From: Anaspis maculata
Lineage: Eukaryota; Arthropoda; Insecta; Coleoptera; Scraptiidae
NCBI GenBank assembly: GCA_949128115.1
Contig: OX421966.1
Location: 58,649,416 to 58,713,415, forward strand
DNA: 64,000 nucleotides
Direction: 5' to 3'
Part shown: in pieces, positions 45,366 to 56,289 of the stretch
How the letters are laid out: every line of letters begins with the position of its first letter
Position numbering within the stretch: position 1 is the first letter of the stretch
Translations under genes and position numbers: made by a program
The notes under the pieces: generated by a model
The model's database searches: none
What the model was told of the DNA's origin: nothing
What the model saw: the letters and a program-made list of their open reading frames with translations, nothing else

Positions 45366-46032
45366 GCAGACTTGAGCGCCTTTTATAGCAAATGACCGGT
45401 GCCCTCAATACTCTCAATCCTAATTGCAATCCCAATCTCACTTCTCACTTTGCAACTACAACAACAACAAATTTTCAGTGATTTGTTGAAGTTTTGTAAC
45501 TGAAACTTTGAAAACTCCTCAGACAAAAAATATATCGAACGGCCAGATAGTGGTTCGTGATGGAAAAGATTAGCCAAACCGGGCGTAATGTGCATGGGGG
45601 GAGAGCGAGGGGGAGGGCCATATCTACCTAATTTATACCGTCTGAACTTACAGCAGGGACCCCCATGTGCAGTATCTCACGTAGATGTTGCTTTTCAAGC
45701 AGGCCAAGAAATAATGCCATGTAATAACCAGTTGCATCAAATATTACTTATAATACAGTTTGAGCGAGTACGAGTAGGCAGAAGTACCACCACACAATTT
45801 CTGTATAAACGGGCACTTATTTATGACGCGGGTACTTGGCAGTAAATCAAAGGTGGCATAGTTTACTGTCGAATGTAACTGTTAGGCTTAGTGGAAACTG
45901 TTGGCTGAATCGATCAGACTGATCAGAGATCAGCAATGCGCAACCTTTACTCTTTCAGGAGCAATTTTTCAGGCAGCAGGCAAATATGAGAACGTAACCA
46001 ACCTAACTTTTTTCAGTTTAAGGACGGAGTTG
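45366..46032. other. Intergenic, no gene recognised
   Basis: No supported feature. Confidence 0.35.
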
Positions 46033-46343
46033 AATAATTGGTGAAATAAGGCGTTGCGAAATCAATCGCTGTGGGCTTATTCCTTGACAGAAATTTACCA
46101 TCAAGATCTCTTTCGAAAGCCGCAAGGACGTACTTTGGTTTGAGCCCATTTGCATTTCCAAACTCCAGAAATAATGTTTTCAAAGTTCGAAATTTCAATT
46201 TCTTTTTTGGATTTTGGAAATACCAGTGAGGCTCAAACCAAAGTACCTACATCGTTGTAGCTTTTCGAAGAGACCTGAATGGGGAGATTCTGTCAAGGAA
46301 TAAATCCACAGGGATTGGATTCCGCAACGTTTATTTTACCAAT
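46033..46343. repeat. 311 bp palindrome
   Basis: GGTGAAATAAGGCGTTGCG at the left and CGCAACGTTTATTTTACC at the right. TTCCTTGACAGAA, TACTTTGGTTTGAGCC and TTTCCAAA also have partners on the other side; the centre is near 46190. Confidence 0.8.
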
Positions 46344-46689
46344 ATACAGTGAGGGGCAAAAGTATGGAACAAATTCATTGAAAAAATCGCATTTGTTTTC
46401 TCAAGAGATTCCTCGAACAGGTCGATTTTGTTTTCCAAGTCAGCACATTTTAATGTAAAATTTTCATATTTGCAGCCATTTTTTTTTTTTATTGAACTAC
46501 CCTCCTTTTCTTGCAGATTCGAATAGACTATGAAATTCTGATTTCAGCAATATGCACACTTATACTTTTTGGGCTGATAGTTTCGAGTATATTAAATGTC
46601 AAAGATCTGGATTTAAAAAAATTCATTTCTGAAAAATTATTTCTTTATTTTCATTAAAATTGATTTGGAACTCCTTTCAATGGATCAAA

Positions 46690-46945
46690 TGCTCAAACTG
46701 CCACCCGTTGGTCTCTGGCAGTACGCAAGCCTGTCCGAAAATTCTCGGATAACATTTTAGAGAACTTCTACACTGATCAAGCGACATTGATCACGAATTT
46801 GATCTTTCAAGTCTTCCAAATTTTGTGGTCTGTTGATGTAGACTTTTGATTCGAGGTATCTCTTCAAGAAATAATCGAGGGGAGTGAGATCCGGAGATCT
46901 CGCGGGCGACTCTATCGGTCCTCGTCTGCCAATCCACTTTTCAGG
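46690..46945 (-). pseudogene. Mariner-type transposase remnant
   Basis: Minus-strand text reads FPEKWIGRRGPIE, then ARSPDLTPLDYFL and NRPQNLEDLKDQI, the C-terminal catalytic region of the Tc1/mariner DDE family. A stop follows VEVL, after which REFSDRLAYC and a frame-shifted end are still recognisable. The usual WP and LWGY residues are altered (SPARSPD, LKRYLES). Everything N-terminal is lost at the palindrome boundary (46962). Confidence 0.75.
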
Positions 46946-46961
46946 AAAACAGGTGAATATA

Positions 46962-47438
46962 CAGGGTGTTGAAGAAAGAAAGTTGAATTTTTGCGACACC
47001 TTGTATTTACTTCTTGTAATCTAGACAGTTTGCTTCGCTGATTACAAAATTGTATGGCACTTGTCGATTTTTCTTGAATAACTGGTCAAAAAAATCAAGA
47101 AAATCTGAGTTTCATAGATATTATTCTAATAAGATGACTGTGATTACAGCACTAAATACCCAAAAAACACAAAAACTAGTTTTTAGGCTACAGATTAACG
47201 AAACATTGGATTTGAATTGAAACTAGTCTCACTTCTGAAATTTAGTGATGTTATCACAGCCATCTTATTAGAATAATATCCACGAAATTGAGATTTTATT
47301 GATTTTTTTGACAAGTTATTTGAAGAAACATCCACAAGTGTCATACATTTTTGTAATCAGCAAAGCAAACTGTCTAGATTACAATAAGTAAACACAAGGT
47401 GTCGCAAAAATTCAACTTTTTTTTTCTCCAGCACCCTG
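46962..47438. repeat. Palindrome nested in the Tc1-like element
   Basis: CAGGGTGTTGAAGAAAGAAA at the left, CTCCAGCACCCTG at the right, TA on both sides. The arms are strongly paired (AATCTAGACAGTTTGCTTCG with its near-complement; ATTATTCTAATAAGATG with CATCTTATTAGAATAAT). The centre is near 47190. Confidence 0.88.
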
Positions 47439-47939
47439 TATATTATGAGAAAATTATGGTGAATATATTCGAAAACTACGGGAAGAATTATCAAGGATTA
47501 GTTTTTTATTTTGAAAAATATCTCAAAGGGGAAGCGTTCAGTTCCCCCCTCCCCAACTGAGCCCCCCGCTCATCTCGCATGATCACCCTGTACATATTGC
47601 TGAAATCAGAATTTCACGAGGAATTTCATAATCCATTCGAATCTGCAAAAAAAGAAGAGAGGTTCAATTTAAAAAAAAAGGCGTGACGTTATCTGCCTTT
47701 TTTTTTTTTTTTTTTTTTGAAATTTTTTTGAAATTTTTTTGAAGGTGATCATGCGAGATGAACCGGGGGCTCATCACAGCTCTCACAATCACAAAAATGG
47801 TGGCAAATATGAAAATTTCACATCAAAATGTGCGGAATTGGAAAACAAATTTGACCTGTTCGAGGAATTTTCTGAGAAAATGAATGCGAATTTTTTAATG
47901 AATTTGTTCCATACTTTTGCCCCTCATTGTATGTAACTC

Positions 47940-48956
47940 TGTCCTTAATGGGAGATGATGAGCTGAAAAACAAAGTCACGTGAGTAAATTACGCTTTAAG
48001 CTGTAAATGCGATTCTATATGTCAAATTTTGAATTCGAGGGCTCTGATTGGCCAATATGACGACTTTGACATTAAATTTCGCATTTTCCGTCCGAATATT
48101 CGCAACTGGGAATCCAGCTTTAGTCTTGTTAGTAAAAGCTTTTGTATGGTTGTATATATTTAACTACAAAGTTGCATAATTGTGTCTACCTAGTATCTGC
48201 CTATGCCTCGGCTGGCATGCAAAGTCTTGCAAAAACCGTGCTGGCAAAAACGCGATATTCCTAAAACAACACCTTTTTCCACTGCGTTACAATGTTACAT
48301 GCCTCACTAACTTCAAAAAGAAAAAAAACAATGACTCTGGATAACGCTACTTTCTTGTTATTAGACTACTAATTATCCGCAAGGTTAAAGTAATGACCAC
48401 ACGGTTCTTACTCTTTATTTGGAAGGTAGACGGGCGCATAGAGGTTTTTGGCGTTTTAACATTATTAAATCACAAAAAAAGTTAACGAGCTGTGCGATAA
48501 TCAGTTTGTTTCCGTTTATTTTTAGCAAAATTGCAAACAATTTAATTCGATAATTGCCTCGAAAATAATGCCGTGGCGCGGAGTGCGGCCACACGAATCA
48601 GTCTCACTGGGGCATCAGACTTTTGAAATTGTTGAGATGTAAGTATGTATAGCGGAAAAGCCAATTAAAAGATTCTTCTAGTTCAGATCGACACCTGTTT
48701 TCGTAGCACCAAGAAAAAATTTAAATTGGTCTAGCTGAGATATCTGTAATAGGTTTGTTTTTATAAGGAATTGAGATATTTACCCAGATAAATTAATCAG
48801 CCATCGGAAATGCTTACAGAATTCCGCTATTGGATTGAATAATTAATCAGATGGATTGACAACACCAACAATCAAAATATTCACGGTTTGATCTACTTTG
48901 TTATAAATCTTCTGGATGTGTATGGTGTATGTACATTTGAATGTGTACATTTTATA
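47940..48956. other. Intergenic, no gene recognised
   Basis: About 1 kb of apparently unique sequence. I see no long frame, inverted repeat or family match inside the window. Confidence 0.4.
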
Positions 48957-49971
48957 ACACAGAGTGGCTCAATGGAAACAGCAGGGGGGGGTTGGCCATT
49001 TCACCTTATTTTTTTGAAAAAAGCTCGGACAGATCGATTTTTATATCGAGGAGGACATCTGAAACATACATTGGCAAATTTCTAACTTTAGTCCCCTGAC
49101 GCCCACCCACCCCAATTTTAAAATTTTAAATGACACTATCTACTTTGCGACACATTCAATCAGAGAGAGTCAAATTCTCCTTATGAAAAAAATATTTAGA
49201 ACATTCTTAACCCAACCCCCTATTTTCCTGAAATTCTCTGAATGTCCAATTTAATATTCTTGACCTCTCAATTTTCTTCATTGCAGTCAACGTCATCCTG
49301 CACAGCATCGAGAAAGAAAAATTTTTTGTGAAAAGTGTTACCCAAATCAACCGCTTCGCTGCCCCCACAATAATCTCTAAATCAAAAATGACACTACCTA
49401 CTTCGTGATACATCAAATTGAAGGAAATCCTCTCGGGAATCCTAAACAAAATATTTCCAAAAATTTCGAAAACCACTCTTTCCCTCCTAAAATACTTCGA
49501 ATGTTCAATTAATTGGGAGAGGGGTTGAAAATTTTCGAAACATTGTTTTCTGAAAAAGAATTCAATTCTCTTCAATTTGATGTATCACAAAGTAGGTGGT
49601 ATCTTGTTGAATTTTGAAGTTGGGGTGGGGGAGAGCAAATAAGGGGTGAATTTGGGTCGCACTTCTTATAAAATAGGACAGTCATAAAACTTCAGGAAAA
49701 AAGGAGGTAGGGTTAAAAATTTTGAAAATATTTTTTTAGGAAAATAATTTAGTTCTCTTCAATTTGATGTATCAGAAGGTGGGTGGGTAGTGTTATTTGA
49801 AATTTTGAAGTTAGGGTGGGTAGGGTTGAGGGGGCTGAAGATAGAAATTCGCCATTGTAGGTATGTTTCAGATGTCCTCGATAGAAAAACTGACCTGTCC
49901 GAGCTTTTACCAAAAAAATTGAGTAAAATGTCCAAACAGCTTTCCGTTGTGTTTTCGTTGGGCCACCCTAT
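48957..49971. repeat. Palindrome P14, GACATCT family
   Basis: CAGAGTGGCTCAATGGAAAC at the left pairs with GTTTTCGTTGGGCCACCCTA at the right. GGAGGACATCTGAAACATAC pairs with GTATGTTTCAGATGTCC; the centre is near 49470. TTTGATGTATCACAAAGTAG units recur inside. Related to 50636..51626, 63050..63440 and 18345..19170. Confidence 0.8.
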
Positions 49972-50635
49972 ATAGGTAGGTGCCTACCTATACTACTTCT
50001 CCTTATAGGACCTCATCAATCTGTAAAATCCGTCGATTGGGTACAATGTGAAACTAGAGTAGCAAACACCTGAATCAATGGCGCTCGTGTACATATACAT
50101 TGCACTCTTGCTGTCCTAGTGTTATTAAAGCCACATAACCTCAACTTTGTCGATAGAACAGTCGAAGCTCATTATGGCCATGTGACGTGAAATGTCAAAT
50201 AGAAGTCTTAACGCATCAACGTCAATTGCAAAATTCAAAATTCTTCGGAAAAGCTGAGATATTTGGTTGCTCATTTAGTCGGTTTTCCCCATGCTTTCAC
50301 TGCTGATACGTGATATTAGCTCACCTGTTTATTGTTTGGTTGTTTCTTTGCTGGATCGAACATTTTACAAAATCTGAAGTTCCACAATTGCAGTTTTTCG
50401 AGCCTCAAGTGAGTTGAGTAATTTTTTGCTTTTTCTTCTTCTTCGAGTTTTGAAATGGAGCATTTGAATGCCCACACCAGATGCTTGTCCGCATAGTGTG
50501 AAATTTGTTCGAAATTCGGAAGTTTATGTTCCCCTGTTATAATTGTGTAGGTATCTATGTGATAATCAAGATGGTGTGGTGATGGGAGTGTAACACTTGG
50601 ATATGGAAAGATGAAAATACTTATACAGGGTGATT
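49972..50635. other. Intergenic, no gene recognised
   Basis: A 140-codon minus-strand frame (50316..50738) straddles the start of the next palindrome and has no motif I recognise. Confidence 0.35.
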
Positions 50636-51626
50636 TTTTGAAAAAGATCCACCCCAGATTTCTTGCCGCCAAATATTTTCCTGGAAACCGCCGAAACAGG
50701 TCGATTTTTATTTTGAGGGGGACATCTAGGACACACATTGTTGAATTTTCATCTTCACTCTCTTCGTCCCCACCCTACCCTACTTAAGAATTTCAAATAA
50801 CACTATACCTATGTTGTGCATCCAATTGAAGGTAATAAAATTCTCTTTCTCTCAATCTAATTTTATTCTTTTTGTAAATCACCCCTCAACAATTGTTAAA
50901 ATTCTCTCACTTACAATTAAGAAAGCTTCTCCCCTATTACTCCTGATTCTTGAAAAATAGATTTTCCAGCGAAAACAGGTCGATTTTTATTTCGAAGGCG
51001 GCATCTAAGACACGTATCGCCAAATGTTGATCTTCAATTCCTTCGCCCCCACGCTACCCTGATTTAAAATTTCAAATAGCAACATCTATTATATGACACA
51101 TAAGACTGAAGGTAATAAAATTCTCTTTCTGTAAAAAATAATTTCAAGTTTTCTAAACCTCCTCTTAACCCTTTGCAAAAATTCTCTTAATTGGGAGGCG
51201 AACAGATTGAAAATAAAAATTTGGCAATGCATTATATAAAGATGTCCCCTTCGAAATAAAAATCGACCCGTTTTTGCTGGAAAATCTATTTCTTAAGGAT
51301 CAGCAGTTAATAGAAGGAAAACTTCCCTTTATTTGACAATGAAAAAACCTTGAGAAGGGTTTGGGGTGGTTTAAAAGGATTCAAAGTATGTTTGACAGAA
51401 AGAGAATTTCATTACCTTTGATTTGATGTATCTAAAACATAGGTAGTGCAATTTGAAATTCTAAAGTAGCAGAATAGGGTGGGGGCGAAGGGGTTGAACA
51501 TGAAAATTTGACAATGTGTGTCCTAGATGTCCCCCTCAAAATTAAAATAGACCTGTTTCAGCGTTTTCCTGAAAAAAAAATTGCCAGTAAGAAATCTGGG
51601 GTGGGTCCTTTTCAAAAAATCACCTG
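50636..51626. repeat. Palindrome P15, GACATCT family with CAGGGTG ends
   Basis: CAGGGTGATTTTTTGAAAAA at 50636, TTTTTCAAAAAATCACCTG-type text ending at 51626, TA on both sides. GATCCACCCCAGATTTCTT and GGGGGACATCTAGGACACAC are mirrored. This joins the GACATCT repeats to the CAGGGTG foldback class. Confidence 0.88.
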
Positions 51627-52231
51627 TATGTACTTTCTCATACATCCTTGCACGTTGAGACTGTTGTATTTGTAAGTTCAACTTCAAGTCCAACATAGGT
51701 AAGTAGGTACAATATCTAGATAAACCAAGAGGACTTATTTGAGTTACATGCAATTTGATAAAATTGGGCCTTTTTCTTACAGATTCAAATTTGGTCGATT
51801 TTGACCAAATTTGAAGTCGGGTGACAGCTATTTTTTTAAATAAATTCCTGACTGCAAGTTTCTTTTTTTTTTATTTTTATTTTAAATCATTGATTACAAA
51901 CAAATATGCATGGCATGACAAATATTTCAGATAAAAATTTATAAGTGTCAATGTAGTATTGTAGAATTCAATGTAAAACAACACTAAAATTTCCGAAAAT
52001 TCCAAAGCTTGGCATTTTTTTAGGACCAGTCAAAGAGCGCCACCCTAGATAATTTTTGGTTTTCTTTGAATAACTTGTGAAGTGTTGCCTTCACAAAAAT
52101 AACATTAGTAAAACAAATATGCAGCCCGTTGAATTTCCTAGAGACGAGCACAAACTCATTACTCTATGAGAAACGCAGTGAAAATCACCGGAAAGTTTCC
52201 GAATTTCACGAATTAAGACCGTAAAAGTCTT
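51627..52231. other. Intergenic, no gene recognised
   Basis: T-rich and A-rich runs; nothing supported. Confidence 0.35.
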
Positions 52232-52399
52232 GAGGTGCGTTCAGTCAGCTTATTTAGCCGCAAGTTTTAGTTTTAGTCGCAAGCGCAGCGACGCCCATTG
52301 GCTCTTACGAACCAGCCTCCTCAGATCAGCCAATAAGCGATGCTGCGCTTACGACTAAAATTGAAACTTTCGGCTAAATAAGCTGACTGAACGCACCTC
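52232..52399. mobile_element. 168 bp MITE-like element
   Basis: GAGGTGCGTTCAGTCAGCTT at the left and AAGCTGACTGAACGCACCTC-type end at the right; arms continue through TATTTAGCCG and further inner pairs. Left flank CTT and right flank TAA give no clean duplication. High copy number would be expected but only one copy is in the window. Confidence 0.75.
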
Positions 52400-53130
52400 T
52401 AATTCAGAGGCTCAACGTAATGACAAATGTGCGGAATTTTAAACGTCGAACGTGATAAAAGCATAGTTCGTTGTTAATTTTGTTAAGAAATCGCCAACTT
52501 CAAAAAGTCGTTCGCCCTCGTCCTTTGAAATCGATAGGTACTTGTTGTTTATATATGTTTTCAAGTAGGACAAAACTGAGAACGAAACCATCTCAGGAAT
52601 TATATAAATCAGAATTTAAAAAACCGGGTTTTCTTTTCTGCATGAGATGGTTTCTGAGATACGTAGAGTGAAGGACTGAAGCAAGCTATTTGAAAAAAAA
52701 AGGTAGCTCGGAAGCTAATTGCTAAAAAGTGCACGGACCTTACATTTTTTGATGATGTAGGATGCCACTTGACAGACGTGGGAAATACATGAGTTCCATT
52801 TAATACGACGTCTGCGAAGTGGAATCTTGCATCGTCAAATGCAAGATACGAACATTTTTCAGCAATTGTTAGTGCCGGGACTGCCTACCCTTTTTCCAAA
52901 TAAGTCGTTCTAGTCTTTCAACCCATGTCCAGGAACCATCACTAAGAAAATATCCAAACATGTAGCTTGAAAAATTATGGTAATTTAATCAGAAGAAAAA
53001 AAAATCGTTTTTTGGCAATTAAAAAAAAATTAAAGTTGACAACTTCTAAGCATAAAGCGAGGCATAAAGGTAAAAATGAACATGGATTGACTTTGCACAC
53101 ATGTGAATCACTTGAAAATCCGCAACATCT

Positions 53131-53919
53131 ATAGTAACTTTCATTATAGTGGTATACCCAACGCTTGCGCCAAATTTTGGCGTCAAATACAAAATTTGCG
53201 AACAAATGCTACAAAATCGCAAGAAAAACCGCCACAAAGTTGAAAAATACGCGCCGCAGCGAACAGGGTAATAGGCTAGAGGTTAATACACACTAGTGAT
53301 TACTTATTTTTCATCAAAAAGTCCGCATTGTTCATTAAATTATAAATAACTGCCTTTTACATTGATCGGATGTGCGTACGCAACCCATAATGCAACCCTC
53401 ACCAACTCTATTTTTAGTTTGACAAGCAACGGCCGTGACTTTGCGCTGCTGTCTGCTGTCAACATCAACTATTTATTCGCCATTTTGAAGTTCGCTCCGA
53501 GTGTCGTACGTTTGTGAACAAGTGGGCCGCTATTCTTGAATCGTGTGAGAAAAGTCCCTGGGAGTAAAATACATTCCGCAGTACACTGATGTAGCGAGTG
53601 TTGCGAACTTTCGCTAGTCAAACTGAAAATAGAGTTGTTGGGGGTTGCATTATGGGTTGCGTACACACATCCGACCAATGTAAAACGCAGTTATTTATAA
53701 TTTAATGAACAATGCGGACTTTTTGATAAAAAATGAGTAATCACTAGTGTGTATTAACCTCTAGCCTATTACCCTGTTTGCTGCGGCGCGTATTTTTCAA
53801 CTCTATGGCGGTTTTTCACGCCATTTTCTAGCATTTGTTCGCAAATTTTGTATTTGACGCCATTACTTCAGAAGACGAGTATGCGCGCTGATGGCGCGCT
53901 GGATAATGAAAGGTACTAT
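53131..53919. mobile_element. Element X, copy 2 (789 bp)
   Basis: Same ends as 31332..32619 (ATAGTAACTTTCATTATA and AATGAAAGGTACTAT) and closely similar arms, but about 500 bp of the core is missing. The paralogous site near 16485 has no insertion. Confidence 0.82.
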
Positions 53920-53920
53920 T

Positions 53921-54080
53921 AGGTCTATTTTGGCAGCAGTTGGATCCAGTTCGAAAACCGTCAGAAATGGGTGCCCAGATGGATATTCATTCTATTGTGC
54001 TGGATGTTCAACGAATTTTTACCTGTGTGCTTGCTTCTGATCATTTGCAAACCGTTTCTAACTGCTGCCAAAACAGAGCT
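53921..54080. mobile_element. Short TIR element Y
   Basis: GTCTATTTTGGCAGCAGTT at the left and AACTGCTGCCAAAACAGAGC at the right, about 160 bp. It abuts element X and is absent from the paralogous flank of F-box gene 2. Confidence 0.7.
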
Positions 54081-54488
54081 ATTGTTAGGTTACAATCTTT
54101 GAGCTAAGACTACGCAAATTGTTGAAAGAAATCCGTAAATCAGTTTCGACCGATTTTCACTGCGTTTTGTGGAAGCTGTAAATATCACAGAGGCCATCAA
54201 TCACAAAATAATGAGTTTGGATTTGGTCTTTTGGAAATTTAATGGGTTACGTTCGTCTCACTGCTGTGTTTGTTGTAAAAGCAACAATTCACAAGTTATT
54301 CAGTTATTCCAATAAAACTAGGAATTTCACGCTCCTCGAGTGGCCCTGAAGAAAAATCCAAGTGCTTGAAATTTTTGGAAATTCAAGTACATTCAACATT
54401 GGATTCTGCATCCATCCACCAAGTTTCGTCAACTTGCGAATTTGTTTCGGGTTTTTGTAGATGTTTGTTGAATTTGACTGAACAAATT

Positions 54489-55828
54489 TTATTTCAAATT
54501 TAGATAAAAATCTTCGAGACATTTATCGTCTGCATATCGTACTCCCTGGCCTGATACCACATTGGACCTTGCATCGTGTAACTCTATGTCGATGTCGATG
54601 AATGCTTCTTTGAGTTTCCTCAGTTGGGCTGGAATTAAATCAATGAAGTGAAAAAACCGTAGAAATGGGAATTCTTCTCGAGCCTTCATCAACCCCGACC
54701 AAAACGGCTGCGTCATTTGTGAAACAATGTCGATCTTTTTCACTTTTGTCGCTATTTTTTTCAAATCACTGATGAAAAAACAATACAAAAAATTAGCAAA
54801 AAGTTGAGGCATTTTAAAATAGAAACTCACCTAACAATATCTGTATGGTCTACAAATTCGCCGTCGAGAAAACGTAGAGTTTCCAAACTCTCATGTTGAA
54901 CTATCCGGTCCATGACCTCCGGCATTCCCCAGAACCAGTATGGTGCTCCAAAGTTCTTCAAATTTTTGGCACGATGAAAGAGGACCTCGTACTTATTTTG
55001 CCAAATGATTCTTGCATAATCGACATGCATATCTAGCAGCACCAATTTTTCTATTGTTTCAGGAATGTGATCACAAAAGGTTTGTAGCTGTTGTGCGGTT
55101 AACAGGCATGAAGTCAAAATCAATTCTTTCAAACGTTTGCAGCCATTGCAGAACTTCTTGATGTCATCAACGCTAACGTGGCTCAAGTCCGTATATTCCA
55201 TGGACAGCACTTCCAAGTTTTCATGTTTGGAGATTAACTCCATCATTCTAGAATTGGGCGTCCCTTCGAACAAGTCAAGTATTAATTCTTTCGTTCTACA
55301 TCTCTCCAGTATATACAAAATGTCGTTGTAATCGCACCAGTCCCCGTCCGACCTGCCCATCCCATATTTCGCCAGGTCGAGCTTATCGAGCGTCAGGTGA
55401 GAAGCAGAAGCCCCTGGGTAGTTTGGGATATCAGAAATCTGGTACAAAAAAAACTTGATGTAGTTCATGTAGGCCGGATTTTTCTCTAAAGTTATCTTCG
55501 GTGTCAATTTTGGATGGATTCCGGAAAAATACAAGAGATCTCGGCAGAGACAAATATGTAGATATCTACTCACCCAAATGGACCTCAAATCTAACTCTTT
55601 AATCGGGAATAAGCTCGTGATGAGCATTTCCATTTGGGAGAAAGGGATCTTCTGTCCAGCCAAAGAAAGGCTTTTCTCCCACAGTCGTTTGTCGCCACAC
55701 ACCCTCTGGAACCTTTGGCTGACCTTTGCCAATGTGCCCAATTCGATTTTCGGGACCATTGAGATTAGTGTATATAAGATCTCGTCTGGTACGAAATCAA
55801 AGTAGTTCATACTTTGCTTCTGAAACAT
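54489..55828 (-). CDS. F-box/LRR protein gene, copy 3 (complete, 3 exons)
   Basis: Exons are 55574..55828, 54831..55438 and 54489..54768, giving 1143 nt and 380 residues. Intron 1 (135 bp, phase 0) has GTGAGT and TTTTTTTTGTACCAG. Intron 2 (62 bp, phase 2) has GTGAGT and TTTTTTCATCAG. Residues about 10-55 are the F-box (VPDEIL, VSQRFQRVC, LW); leucine-rich-type repeats follow (LEVLSMEYTDL, LKELILTSCLL, IEKLVLLDMH). Compared with copy 2 it has one extra Glu after LW and a 26-residue deletion in exon 2. Intron 1 has no in-frame stop and a length divisible by three, so a retained form would simply add 45 residues. The predicted role is substrate binding in an SCF ligase; the partner is unknown. 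Confidence 0.9.
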
Positions 55829-55844
55829 TATTTATTTTATAAAT

Positions 55845-56160
55845 CGATGTGTAGTGGTAGTATAGTGGGAGAAATAAGTCATTATGAACACATGTGAGAT
55901 GTTTGGTAAAATAAGCACGAAGGGGTGTTACATTCATGCGCGGGTGTGTTATATTCACGCGTGCTTATACATACAAGACAGAGGCCTTCTTTACGCGAGG
56001 TTTAAAACTGGTGTTAAGGTCCGTAACATCAATGTTATCGTCCGCATAAACACCTCTAAACGCAAGTTTCGCAACAGCTGTTAAGCTTAGCTAAATGTAA
56101 TTTTAAATTGCATTTAGTAAGCAAACAAGTGTTGGCAATCGCACGTAAACGCCCATGCCC
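55845..56160. other. Upstream flank of F-box gene 3, nothing recognised
   Basis: Contains several ACGCG and TTACGCG words. The upstream homology shared by copies 1 and 2 does not extend here. Confidence 0.35.
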
Positions 56161-56161
56161 A

Positions 56162-56240
56162 TCCGCAGTACACTGATGTAGCGAATGTTGCCTAAAATCG
56201 TGGTTTTTAGGCAACTTTCACTACAGAAGTGTACTGCGGA
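56162..56240. repeat. Z hairpin, copy 4 (complete)
   Basis: A 79 bp near-perfect hairpin: TCCGCAGTACACT..AGTGTACTGCGGA outside, GTTGCCTAAAA..TTTTAGGCAAC inside, 5 nt loop region around CGTGG. It is followed by GGGACTTTTCTCACACGATT, which also neighbours the other copies. Confidence 0.8.
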
Positions 56241-56289
56241 ATGTATTCTACTGCCAGGGACTTTTCTCACACGATTCAAGAATAGCGGC

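Larger units (their letters stand above)
46347..47939 (-). mobile_element. Tc1-like element with nested insertion
   Basis: Terminal repeats CAGTGAGGGGCAAAAGTATG (46347) and its near-complement ending at 47939, bordered by TA at 46345-46346 and 47940-47941. The CAGTG start, CAAAAGTAT and TA duplication fit Tc1/mariner. Further arm pairing continues inward for about 250 bp (TGCTGAAATCAGAATTTC). It encloses a transposase remnant on the minus strand and a palindrome with its own TA flanks. Confidence 0.78.
52685..55840. repeat. Segmental duplication, copy with F-box gene 3
   Basis: Partner of 16025..18310. The downstream flank is interrupted after CGCAACATCT (53130) by element X and a second TIR element. 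The alignment resumes at TTGTTAGGTTACAATC (54083). Confidence 0.8.
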
